Assembly (NCBI GenBank): GCA_951217055.1
Contig: OX578278.1
Coordinates: 34,237,105-34,301,104 of the forward strand
Direction of reading: 5' to 3'
From: Gerris lacustris
Lineage: Eukaryota > Arthropoda > Insecta > Hemiptera > Gerridae
DNA: 64,000 bases
The translations under genes and the position numbers were made by a program. Numbering within the stretch: position 1 is the stretch's first letter; each line of letters starts with the position of its first letter. The notes under the pieces are model-generated. The model made no database searches. It saw nothing but the letters and a program-made list of their open reading frames with translations, and was not told the origin of the DNA. This document shows positions 48,601 to 58,601 of the stretch, piece after piece.

Positions 48601-48688
48601 TGGGACCTCAAAGTATACAGTAAGTCGAGAAATGTACCTAAATACATTCATAATTTTTGTAAAAAAGAAACTCTTTTTTTTTCTCCTT

Positions 48689-49058
48689 ATGGTCTATTGG
48701 ATACTCAATAATAGCTCAAGAATTCACATTCCAAACAAGTTTCATCAAACACCATATTTGAACCCCTTAAGGTCATTTTCAAGCTTTTTACAGCAGATTC
48801 CAGGCATTTACATCTCTTTATCACTATTCCTATTGACATAGATTCAAGTTCTCTCGAGAATTACAGCGAAAAAATGTTTAATATGTTTGTATATTTTAAG
48901 ATGTGAATTATGTATTGGAATAGTGAGAAAGAAATGTGAATGCCTGGAATCTGGTGTAAAACGCTTGAAAATGAGCCAAAGGGTTTGGAATATAGCATTT
49001 GATGAAACTTGTTTGGAATGTGAATTCTTGAACTATTATTGAGTACTCAATAGACCAT
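48689..49058. repeat. Long imperfect inverted repeat, ~142-bp arms
   Basis: 48689-48830 (atggtctattggatactcaa ... cactattcct) pairs with 48914-49058 (aggaatagtga-like ... ttgagtactcaatagaccat) with scattered mismatches around an 83-nt loop. A transcript would fold into a long hairpin. The 91-codon + frame here is not a gene. Confidence 0.88.
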
Positions 49059-49145
49059 TACTAATTATAGAGGGTGATAAACTACTAAAGGTGCATTCTT
49101 AACTGTGTACTTGACAACAAACAAAATTATCTACGATTGTTAGAT

Positions 49146-49307
49146 TTAAATAATAAATATAGAAAAAATAAACTTGCTGTATGTAAGTTCGTATCTCTCT
49201 CTTGATAAAGATGGCATTAATTCTTGAGTTGTATTTTTTGCCAAATTAATTATTTCTGGAGGAGTATTATTCTCCACATTTTCGTCAAAGTCACTTGATT
49301 CACTCAT
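49146..49307 (-). CDS. Putative N-terminal exon, 'SRERYELTYSKF' protein, possibly truncated
   Basis: On the minus strand ATG at 49307 opens MSESSDFDENVENNTPPEII, then NLAKNTTQELMPSLSRERYE, LTYSKF, followed by AT-rich low-quality sequence and TAA at 49146. The acidic start followed by S.ERYE.TYSKF resembles the N-terminus of a group of uncharacterised insect proteins, possibly transposon (recombinase) derived, in which YSKF is followed by a Trp-containing helix. That comparison is from memory and weak. After YSKF the homology stops, so this is either an exon end (weak donors GCAAGT or GTTTAT) or a decayed copy. It faces the plus-strand gene at 49466 head to head. Confidence 0.42.
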   Translation of the reverse strand: MSESSDFDENVENNTPPEIINLAKNTTQELMPSLSRERYELTYSKFIFSIFII

Positions 49308-49405
49308 TGTTTTTCACTAAAAACTCGATATAAACAGTTACTTTAATAAAAGAACAGCAAATTAGTTTTGTTAAATGTAAACAAACTCGCTAATCGTGCG
49401 TAAAG

Positions 49406-49461
49406 CTGAAGAATTCCTCTACTTTACCGCGTTAGCGTGGTAAAGAAGAGGAATTCTTCAG
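49406..49461. repeat. Near-perfect hairpin in putative bidirectional promoter
   Basis: Arms ctgaagaattcctct... at 49406-49428 and their complement at 49439-49461 pair over 23 bp with one mismatch, around the 10-nt loop gcgttagcgt. It lies between the opposed start codons at 49307 and 49466. Confidence 0.85.
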
Positions 49462-49465
49462 AACT

Positions 49466-50373
49466 ATGAGACGCGCATGCGCAATGAATACAAGTACGTA
49501 AATAATCACTTTCTACGCATCTAAACAGAGATATAATGTTTATATTTCGTATCAATCGTAGATAAACAAAATTACAGGTTCTCATTGACAGACATCGTCG
49601 CATCCTCTGCATTGACAGGATGAGCTTATTCAAATCAAATTTATAATTGTATATGAAACTTAGTTACAGCAAATGTCTTTATATTTTCAATAGTCCTTAC
49701 TTAGCCTGCATGTTTTCATTTATTTATTTTTTATTATTAAAAAATGCAAACAATTATTCTTATTTATGGTGCTATTCTTCAGCAAGTTCTTTCTTATCTA
49801 CCCATTTGACCAAAACAGTATTTGGTAAGAGTAACATTATCACTGAATAATAAATGGATATGGAATTTAATGATAATAATAAATTTATATTTAGACATGG
49901 TTCATTGCCTAAATTGTTATTAATTGACAACTATTATTATAATACTAAACGAATCGGTTTACAAATCATTACAAAACAAGGGTTGACATCCCCTTATACC
50001 CTCTAGAAAATGTATTAGTTTCGCCGAATTATCATATTTGACTATAAAATGCTAGATTTTCCAGCAATGATTATGTCTTTTAGCTAAGGAGCATATTGAG
50101 CAGTGTCGTGCAATAAGCCCAGGACAAAGCAGCTCGAAAGAAAAACAAAAAAAACAACTGCGTGGCACAGTGTTTGAGCCCAGTTTTGCGGAACAGTTTA
50201 ATGAAGGTAGGGGCCATGTTGTGTTAAACTTCCTCCACCAAAGCAGATAAAAACTAAAATAACAAAAACTGTCTTGCACAAGTGAAGCATGTCACACAGT
50301 TTTTCTTTCAGATAGATCTACAAGTGGTGGCCAGGACTATGTTTGCAGTACTGAGCTGTGTCTCAATTTGTGA
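49466..50373 (+). CDS. Putative small four-exon gene, about 78-84 aa, function unknown
   Basis: The exons are 49466-49493 (ATG at 49466 or 49484), 49783-49824, 50084-50206 and 50312-50373 (TGA at 50371). Every junction is phase 1, and every acceptor has a pyrimidine run before AG (attcttcag, gtcttttag, tctttcag). Donors are gtacgt, gtaaga, gtaggg. The frame reads SSFLSTHLTKTVF, KEHIEQCRAISPGQSSSKEK, QKKQLRGTVFEPSFAEQFNE, RSTSGGQDYVCSTELCLNL. Exon three has 40 open codons of charged, balanced composition unlike the AT-rich surroundings. No domain or signal peptide is recognised. The first exon is the least certain. Confidence 0.5.
49473..49482. promoter_or_regulatory. NRF1-like palindrome GCGCATGCGC
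   Basis: GCGCATGCGC is the NRF1 consensus core, a factor typical of bidirectional housekeeping promoters. It overlaps the first candidate ATG region of the plus-strand gene and sits 166 bp upstream of the minus-strand ATG. Motif match only. Confidence 0.5.
49783..49824 (+). CDS. Putative small gene, exon 2
   Basis: This is a 42-nt microexon, phase 1 at both ends, between acceptor ctattcttcag and donor TTTG|gtaaga. It encodes SSFLSTHLTKTVF flanked by split codons (Thr, and Ala with the next exon). Support comes from strong splice sites and matching phases. Confidence 0.45.
50084..50206 (+). CDS. Putative small gene, exon 3
   Basis: The acceptor is gattatgtcttttag and the donor GAAG|gtaggg. 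Forty open codons read KEHIEQCRAISPGQSSSKEK then QKKQLRGTVFEPSFAEQFNE. The Lys/Gln/Glu-rich first half looks like a helix, and the second half is more hydrophobic. This is the best-supported exon of the set. Confidence 0.5.
50312..50373 (+). CDS. Putative small gene, last exon and stop
   Basis: The acceptor is cagtttttctttcag. The two first bases complete an Asp codon, then RSTSGGQDYVCSTELCLNL and TGA at 50371. A longer frame in another phase (to 50617) runs over this exon but does not fit the upstream phase. Confidence 0.45.
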
Positions 50374-50624
50374 AGTCTTCTATATTTCTCCTGTTCACAA
50401 AAACTTCCTAAGCTTCTTAATACTTCCTAATAACTCTTTTCTCCTTATGACTTCTAGTTCTAATATTTTGTTAACAAGAGAGGTACACTTTCTTAGCACA
50501 CTGAAATATGTAATTTGGAATACCTTTATTGTCTACTACGGCAAACCCAATTGTTATTGTCGTACCCTAAATTTGTTCCTGCTGGTCAAAGGTGACACTT
50601 TGAAAGCATCCTACTAATTTATAA

Positions 50625-50991
50625 TAGAGTTGGGACAACCGAATGAATAAGTCGATTCGAGAAAAAACAATCGACTGAATTCAATCGACTGAAAACAGTT
50701 TCATAGCGAAAATAGGGTATACGAATAAAAGTATAGACCGAGACTGAACCCGCAAGTCGAATGTTTCAGTCGGATGTTTTTGTTTTTAATTTAAGAGTGG
50801 TAGGGGAAGGGAACAACGGTGAAGGGCTCAGAGCTGAGGAGGGGTGAGAAGATGCATGACACTCGTTATCTCGTTATACATGTCCGAATTACAACCCCAA
50901 ACTACAGACTAATATATCCACAACCGAATGCATGAATATTTTAAAACAACCAATTAGTCGACTGTTTTCAGTCGATTGGTTCCCAATGCTA
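50625..50991. mobile_element. hAT-like MITE with perfect 8-bp target duplication
   Basis: The left end TAGAGTTGGGACAACCGAAT and the right end, read inward as TAGCATTGGGAACCAATCGA, are imperfect inverted repeats. ATTTATAA occurs exactly at 50617-50624 and 50992-50999. The 367-bp interior is GC-richer than its surroundings and repeats 'agtcga' motifs near both ends. It lies in the probable 3' flank of the small gene ending at 50373. Confidence 0.88.
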
Positions 50992-50999
50992 ATTTATAA

Positions 51000-51954
51000 C
51001 AGACACTAAGACTTCTAGCAACCAACTAGACCCACTATTAACATATCTTCGCCTTCAATAAAATCATTTTTGATATTTATACCTTTCGAAGTGTTGTTTC
51101 AGCTCTTTCACTCATAGAATGAATCACATCTTCGCTATGCATCCTATGTCAACTTTACTCATTCAGCATTGATGATGGAGCTATTACTCTCATAGACATG
51201 ATATTTGTCACAAGTCAGCTATAGAATAGAACTTTAAATACGCAAGCCTGAAGTAAACAAGTTAGAGATGGGTATAATTTATCCTGGATACATCTTGTTA
51301 CTGACTGACAGATAACCCCTTATCTGACATTTCAAGATTTCTTACTTATTTTACATTAATCATTTGTTTATATTAGCACATTATTAAAATAATTGTATTT
51401 TATTTTATTTTTATTTTGCATTAATCTGTTCACCCTTTTCTAGCTATTTATTCCTTTAGGCATCAATTATATAAAATACATTCTTTTTTATATTACCTAT
51501 ATATTGTTATTATTATCCAAATTAAAATATTCCGCTCAATAATAAAATATCTTTTTTAATAAAAGTAAATGATAAGACCAAATTTGGAATAAATAAATAA
51601 AACTTGAATGAATAAGAAAGAATTAAAAAATTTAAAAATTAATTTAAGTTTAAATGTAATTAGTTATGAAATAAAACTATTTGAAACTTTGCATAGACAA
51701 TTAAACAATTAAAATAAACTGAATCTTAAAACTTTAATAATTAATATCAGAAATATATTAAAGTCCTTGTTAATATTGTGTAGTATTTCTCAACTGAACT
51801 CAATTGAACAAAATAAAAGTGGAAACATAGCTGAATTTAATTGCATGAAATGGTTTTAAATTATAGGAAATATATATTCAAAAATCATTCTATAATATTG
51901 TAATAGAAAAAAATAATTAATTTGATTATTTATATTTTTGTTTCTCTTTTACTT
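51000..51954. other. AT-rich non-coding
   Basis: AATAAA at about 51056 could end the small gene's transcript. Nothing else is seen. Confidence 0.35.
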
Positions 51955-52090
51955 TAAATCAAATTATAATTATTATTTACTACGGGAACCAGACAGTGAA
52001 AAATACACTCCCGAAAAATACGATCCCGGCGCGGGAGTGTATTTTTCACTGACTTTTTCCCGTAGTAAATAATAATTATAATTTGATTTA
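51955..52090. repeat. Snapback palindrome, ~59-bp arms
   Basis: 'taaatcaaattataattatt...cactcccg' (51955-52013) pairs with 'cgggagtg...aataattataatttgattta' (52032-52090). The 18-nt loop is gaaaaatacgatcccggc. The arms differ at a few bases beside 'gacagtg'. A single arm occurs at 43172. Confidence 0.92.
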
Positions 52091-53145
52091 AATTAAAATT
52101 TAAACTTTCCGTAGTATGAAAACTACCAAAAACTTAAAATTGATTCTCTTTTACTTTCAAATTGATTTTATAGGTATGATTTTAAATAATTTTTATTTAT
52201 CAAAGCAGCTTTCTTGGTTTTCCGCTGCAAGGCACTGATCGTGGTTTTGCAAAGGCCGAAAGCTACTGTGATAAATAAACAATTATTTTATTAGGAGAAA
52301 CAGTTTCTTAAAATCCTCCGAGATGACCTATTTCAGCCTAGAGATAGGGTTCTATTTCTAAAATTTAAATTCAATTTCTTGATTCTTTATTACATGACAG
52401 TATCAATTTACTCTATATATTTTTACTCAAAAAAGTAAAAGAGTTGAAATTGTAATAAAATGTGTTGAATAACTATTTTTAAATTAATAAAAATTTATTT
52501 ATTTTAAACCTAACAATAAATTTATTGAAAAATTATTATTTAATACAGAATAAAATTATTTCTTCATACTTAAAGAATTAAGAGCGTTAAAAGATCAAGA
52601 CAACTCTAGAATCAAAAGAAATAGGAATAAGGAATTAATTAATAACTTCAGAATAAAGACAATTTATTACTCCTTTTTTATTTTTACTGTTAATCATTAA
52701 TTTTATTTATTTATGAAATAATAAATAAATAAAAGTACCATAATTGGTTTATTTGTTTATATTAGTCATTATTCTATTTGATTTAATTTATTGTAATAAT
52801 TTTTTTTTAAACTGTAAATTTTTCAGTGTGACAATCGCCATTTTTAATAATTTATCAATGAAATAATTCTTTATTTATATGTTATAAACTAAACTACTCC
52901 ATTATGTTTAATTTAATTTTTTTTATGTGAGTAATAATAATAAAATTAGCTTTTATTTTCTTTTCTTTTTACTTTCAAATTCAAAGTGAGATTTTTTATT
53001 TTCAAAAAACAAAATGATAAATAATAAAAGAGAAACTGTGAGTTAATATAAATTATATTAATTTTTCTTGTTAAAATAGTGTTGTTTTTGATTACCATTT
53101 TGTCATTGCCATCTTTTCTATCTTCACATGATGAACACGCCAAGT
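52091..53145. other. AT-rich non-coding
   Basis: 'gctttcttggttttccgctgcaagg...caaaggccgaaagctac' at 52206-52266 is a GC-richer patch of unknown type. Nothing else is seen. Confidence 0.35.
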
Positions 53146-54373
53146 GTCTACCAAGTCAAAAGAAAAAAAAACAACAAGTGCGTACTGTTGGAACGCCGAG
53201 AGAATGTGTGTGGAAAAGTCCATCTTGGGTCGAAGTTTCACACTTACTATCAACTTAGCTTCGAGATATATAGATGTTCCTCTCTAGGGTAGAACCTTTA
53301 GGAGTTACGGTCTCTACTACCTTGCAATATTATACTTTACACTCAATAGAACTAGTCACCATTTAACCTAACTCTCTTTCATTTCTTTTTATGGTATTCT
53401 ACCAAATGAAAATTATTATTAAACATTATTTTTAATATTTGTTGATGCATTATTAGAAAATAATAAGTCATATTATTTTAACTTATGTTTGCTATCAAAG
53501 TAATATTTTAAAACTCATGCTATCTCACTAATTTTAAGCAGTACTGTTAACTTTATCTGTATCTGTATACTAAATATTAATAGGGCATGAGCTACTTAAC
53601 GGGTCGGTAACTTGATATCTACACTCAAGCACTTTAAATTTACTCCCAGAATTCATATTCTCAGCTTATTACTATCCATTTTAGTGCCGAGTTTATTGTT
53701 TAATTATCAAAGACACATTTTGAGGGGGGTCGGGGGGTCCACCCCGGAAAATTTTGTAAATATGACCCCTCAAATCAGCGTTTTTATGCATCTCTGAGGT
53801 GAAGTTTCTCTTTGACATGAATTGGTAAAACTGCATTAATTGGCCCAATGATTTCGTACTGACCGATATACTTCGTTTATTTACTATTCCTTTTTACAGG
53901 ATTATGTAGTATCTCGATAAATTCAGTGTTTTATTAATTTGTTACACAAATTAAAAATACTACTACTACTATTAAAAATACACGAAATGTCATGTTTTAT
54001 AGGGTAATGATAGAAGGTTATTGTTAGGTCAGGTCAAAAAGTACTAAACTCAACCTTAACTTACCATATCCTTCCATACTTTTCCCTAAAATTAAAAGAA
54101 ATTGAATGTATAGAGATGCTACAACCGAAATCGTTTTTTTAATGTAAAAAGGAACAGTTTGAAAAAAAACCAAATTAAATTGGACATTTAAATATAGGTG
54201 GGGCACATAATGAAGATTTACCCCACAGAATAAATAACAAAATCGTCATCATTTTGAAAAGGGGGAGAAAACACTAGGACGTTAACTCACTTAATTTTAT
54301 ATGGAGCGGGCTATCTTAAACATAAAAAAAAAAATCTATATTTTATAACTTATTTATTTGACTTTTTTATAGC

Positions 54374-54562
54374 GAGGGGCCCCGCGAAAAGGTAGTTAGG
54401 TATTAGGCTCTACCATGTAAACTAAATTCCTGAATTTTATATTTCTAATATTTCATGTTTTGTACATGGCACGGGGCCCCGCGGGCAATCTTTACTATGA
54501 ACTATAAATATGCCTGTAAAGTATAAGTATTTTATTTTAATTTCCTATGGCGCGGGGCCCTG
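54374..54562. repeat. Three GGGGCCCCGCG-type motifs
   Basis: GAGGGGCCCCGCG at 54374-54386, CGGGGCCCCGCG at 54472-54483 and CGCGGGGCCCTGGG at about 54551-54564. They are spaced 98 and about 79 bp apart by AT-rich sequence. Confidence 0.75.
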
Positions 54563-54729
54563 GGAGTTTCTCTGACGTTAATGATACGTTGTCCCGAATG
54601 TAAGCTTTCAATTTTTCACAAGTCTTAGAAGTCAACATTAATGACATAGAACTAATGACCAAGAAATAATGCTTATAATTATAAAGTACCCAATTAGTAC
54701 TTGTACCTAGTACAATCAATTAGAAATAT

Positions 54730-55125
54730 ATATATAAATTTATCATAAAAATAACTTCTCCTAGGCTGGAAACAAACCCGGGCTCTCTTCCGTATTTTCT
54801 CAGGACTAGATTTTTCCGGGGAAAAAGGCTTATATCGTTAGATTCTTATTTACATTTTAAATTTTTTAATAAAAATCGTCGGAACTATTTTTGAGAAATA
54901 ATTTTTTTTCACGTTTTTCCAGAGTCTTGGGGAGTAGCGCCTCCGAATTTGGAGCTAAAATTAATTTCTCGATTTCACCTCAGGGTATGATTTTTCTGAA
55001 CATGTATGCCAAATTTCGTCAAAATCGGCCCAGTAGTTTTGGCTCCAGGCATCTGCACAGACGACAGACAGACAGACAAGACAGACATTTTTTAAAAATC
55101 ACTTTTTTGGACTCAGGTGTCTGGG
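54730..55125 (-). mobile_element. SINE-like family S1 copy, minus orientation
   Basis: It is colinear with 62765-63150: tcataaaaataacttctcc, aacccgggctctc, ctagatttttccggg, tgatttttctgaacatgtat, gccaaatttcgtcaaaatcg and (GACA)n. The B-box (minus GGTTYGATTCC) is damaged here. The 129-codon + frame over it is not a gene. Confidence 0.75.
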
Positions 55126-55137
55126 GCTGCAATAGCT

Positions 55138-55163
55138 CCCCCCCCCCCCCCCCCCCCCCCCCC
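55138..55163 (+). repeat. Poly-C run (26 C)
   Basis: An uninterrupted run of C, giving a G-run on the minus strand; possibly length-variable or an assembly artefact. Confidence 0.9.
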
Positions 55164-55365
55164 ACCGTTCAATGTCCCATTTTGGATAAAACTTTTTTGG
55201 CCACCCAAGTGTGTAGTGTAATATTGCTAAGTAGTAGAGGTCGCACTCCTAGAGGGGACATCTATATATCTCGAAGCTAAGTGGATAGTAAGTTTGAAAC
55301 TTCTACCCAAGATCGATTTTTCCACACACATTCTCTCAGCGTTCCAACAGTACCAAGTCAGCAGA

Positions 55366-55930
55366 AAACATTTCCTCCTTAGGCCTGCCACCTGAAAGGT
55401 GGCACTACTCTATCCTCCCCCATTACTAAGTTACATCCTTCACATGAGAGCTATCAACATGGCCACCAAGCCAGTTTCTTACCTTTCTTATGGATTGATT
55501 TTTGCTGTACTTTTATTGTTGATTATGTAAAAATGTTTACAAACCTGTTAGACTATGGCTATGTATGGGAGTGGGGTGAGAGAGATGGATAGGACATTGA
55601 TGCAAACATTAGTTTCTTTGGTCCAATGTATAGTTAACCTTTCAAAGATCATTATTAGTATTGTAAGTGGCACTGATTTGTATAGTTTACTAGTAGTAAT
55701 TCTCATATTATGCTGTTCAACTCTATATTTATTATCAATTTAGTTTATGGCCAAGTTTTAAGACATAGTTTTTCAATAGTCTAACATGTGTGTGTTTAAC
55801 ATGTCTGCATGTGTATATCTTAAGGGGTCTTTTAAGAAGCAGAGTATCTCATTGACATGAACAAAATAAATAATTAAATTAAATAAAGAATAACAAAAAT
55901 TGAAATAGAAATTTATCAAAGTTCACTTAA
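55366..55930. other. Non-coding, nothing recognised
   Basis: A 62-codon + frame at 55555-55743 with a hydrophobic tail has no splice or family support. Confidence 0.35.
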
Positions 55931-55947
55931 CTACCCTTCATTCTTTA

Positions 55948-57075
55948 TTAGGGTTTCGAGGTTCGTCCGTCCGTCCGTCCGTTGCATCTTGGAGTATATC
56001 TCCCGACCTACTGAAGCAACAGACTTTAAATTTGGTATACAATTTAAACTTTTTTGCCCACAAACAGAAAAACTATTGCGGACTTAATCCCTCAAGCTTT
56101 CTGCGATCTGCGATCAATTGCGAATAGATCGCAATATTTTATATTTTTTATAATTTTCAAGTTGGGTATCATTTCAAAGGTATTGAAATGTAGATTACAA
56201 ATATATATCGCGTTTGCAAAATGGCGGCCATTTTACCACCGTAAAAATTAAAACAAACACAAAATGTACCCCACTGCTCTACCCCATTAGGATAGGTCCT
56301 AAAAAATAAGGCAAAAATACATTAATATACATCTCTGTGGTCCAATGAAATTTCCGGGAGTTGATTTTAAAAAAATCGAATTTTAGAAATTTTAGGGCGA
56401 CCCAAAATTTTTATTATTAGTAAATTTGACGTTGGGTATCATTTTAAAGGTATTGAAATTTGGTTCACAAAAATATATCGCATATCCGTATAATAATATT
56501 AATATATATCCCCCAAAAAATTAAAACAAAACGCAAAAAAAGTCCCCCCCCCTGCTACCCCATTAGGACAGGTCCTAAAAATAAGGCAAAAATATGCATC
56601 TCTGTGGTCCAATGATATTTCCGGGAGTCAATATAAAAAAGTGAAATTTTAGAGGGTTTTAACTATGGAGCCCAACTATTTTTAAAGTGAAAATTCGAAG
56701 TTTGGTATCATTTTAAGGGTATTGATATTTGGTTCACAAAAATATATCGTATATCCGAAATGGCGGCCATTTTACCCCCAAAAAAATTAAAACAAAACGC
56801 AAAAAAAAATATCCTCCCCCCGCTACCCCATTGGGACAGGTCCTGAATAAAGGAAAAATACAAAAATATGCAACTCTGTGGTTCAACGATATTTCCGGGC
56901 GTCTATATAAAATAGTCAAATTTTAGAAATTTTAGGGGGTTGTAACTATGAAGCCCCTTTTTTTTATTTGAAAATACGAAGTTGGGTATCATTTTAAAGG
57001 TATTGAAATTAGGTTCTCAAAAATATATCGTACTTCCAAAATGGCAGCCATTTTACCTCTAAAACCTTTTAGTAA
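55948..57075 (+). repeat. ~270-bp tandem array with (CCGT)n leader
   Basis: Units begin 'gttgggtatcattttaaagg' at 56161, 56431, 56700 and 56981 (spacing 270, 269 and 281). Each has an 'aaatatatcg' and an 'atggcggccattttacc'-like box, and most have a 'ggtcctaaaa...ataaggcaaaaat' box. A short lead-in contains ccgtccgtccgtccgttgca (55966-55986). Frames on both strands here are repeat translations. Confidence 0.9.
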
Positions 57076-57463
57076 CTTGCTGGCAACTACTTGACGGGAT
57101 TTTTTTTATTAGATATACTGAAACATGCGGAACAGATATGTGTTGCAGTATAGTATAACAATCAAATATAAATAACGTATTTATTTAAGAGCATGAAATA
57201 TCAGGGTCCATTTCTGTTTCAGTCTTTTCTGTCAATGGCATATTATTCCTGATTTCCTGGTGTTAATTTAATGCAGTGCTGTAAAATGTACGTGAAACAC
57301 TGATGACCACTTCTACGACTACAGATTTTATAGTAAAATGTATACAGATAAATAGGTAAATGTATGGCGTCTGGTGAATTTTATATTGCTAGTTCATTAA
57401 ATTTTAACATAAACAACAACAAAAAATTTACAATTAAGAAATGACTTTCAATACGTGAATATA

Positions 57464-58512
57464 CAGGGTGGTCCAAAAGTCTCCCCCCCCCCCTCTTAAA
57501 TTTTGAACGGTTTGAGATAAATTAATGAAACTTGGAGGATCTCTACCATGCAAATTCATGCAATCACCCACTAGGGGCAACCACCCACTTTGCCCCCAGG
57601 CCACCCAACTTCAAATTGGAGTGTATATTTTTGATAGCATATTTGGATTCTACGGTGAAAAATAATAAACTTTTACTTGAAACTATTTTTTCTATCTCCA
57701 ATATTTTTCCCCCTGTAGGGGGGCAAAGATAGCAAAATATCCCTTTCGAAATAGTAAGAAAATAACACTTAGATCGTTATAAAATCTAAACGGTTTGAAA
57801 TAAAGTAATGAAACTTGGGGGATCTGTACCATGTAAAGGGAAGTGCGTAATCATCCACTCGCGTACTAGGGGCAACCACCATTTTGCCCCCAGGCGCTGA
57901 AATCTACCCTTTTTATAGCTTTGCCCCCCTATGGGGGGAAAAATATTGGAGATAGAAAAAAACGTTAGAAGTAAAATATTTTTATTTTTTGCTATAGAAT
58001 CTAAATCTGCCATCAAAAATATACATTCCAGGTTAAAATTTTTATGTTAGGTGGTCTGGGGGCAAAATGGGAGGTTGCCCTTACTGCGCAATTGCATAAA
58101 AACAAACTTCCCTTTACATGGTACGGATCCCCTAAGTTCCATTAATTTATCTCCAACCGTTTAGATTTTACAACGTATTATCATACGTTGTATGATAACC
58201 CTTACTATCGTAAGGGTTATTTTGCTATCTTTGCCCCCCTATAAGGGGCTAAATATTGGAAATAGAAAAAAAAGTTTCAAGTAAAAGTTTATTATTTTTC
58301 ACTGCAGCATCCAAATATGCTATCAAAAATATACACTACAATTTGAAATTTTGAAGTTGGGTGGCCTGGGGGCAAAGTGGGTGGTTGCCCCTTGTGGGTG
58401 ATTGCATGAAAACAAACTTCCCTTTGCATGGTAGAGATCCCCCAAGTTTCATCAATTTATCTCAAACCGTTCAAAATTTAAGAGGGGGGGGGGCGAGACT
58501 TTTGGACCACCC

Positions 58513-58514
<2 letters not shown>
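57464..58514. mobile_element. Foldback element, four nested inverted units
   Basis: Terminal repeats CAGGGTGGTCCAAAAGTC and GACTTTTGGACCACCCTG are exact. Inside lie four related units in the order + (full), + (half), - (full), - (full). Each is marked by 'aaacttgg(a/g)ggatc', 'ggggcaaccaccca', 'ttgcccccaggc' and 'ccaatatttttccccc'. No transposase is present, and a transcript would fold on itself. The right end abuts a (TA)n tract. Confidence 0.85.

Positions 58515-58517
<3 letters not shown>

Positions 58518-58594
<77 letters not shown>
58518..58594 (+). repeat. (TA)n microsatellite
   Basis: Nearly pure TA run of about 77 bp next to the foldback element. The 80-codon + frame with a long Tyr-Ile tail is its translation. 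Confidence 0.95.

Positions 58595-58601
<7 letters not shown>

Larger units (their letters stand above)
53178..55365. mobile_element. 2.2-kb segment bounded by ~170-bp inverted repeats
   Basis: 'cgtactgttggaacgc...gagagaatgtgtgtgg...tagcttcgagatatatagatg' (53181-53345) recurs inverted at 55190-55353. The direct phrase taccaagtca(aa/gc)agaaaa lies outside both ends (53150-53167, 55351-55368). The interior holds no recognisable transposase. It contains three GGGGCCC(C)GCG-type motifs and an S1 SINE-like copy. It is either a non-autonomous DNA transposon or two inverted MITEs. Confidence 0.6.

Noticed and set aside
50282..50617. 111-codon plus frame starting MKHVTQ
   Set aside because: Different phase from the upstream exons, begins within the intron polypyrimidine tract and reads hydrophobic low-quality sequence.
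54891..55280. 129-codon plus frame with a poly-Pro run
   Set aside because: It is the translation of an S1 repeat and a poly-C tract.
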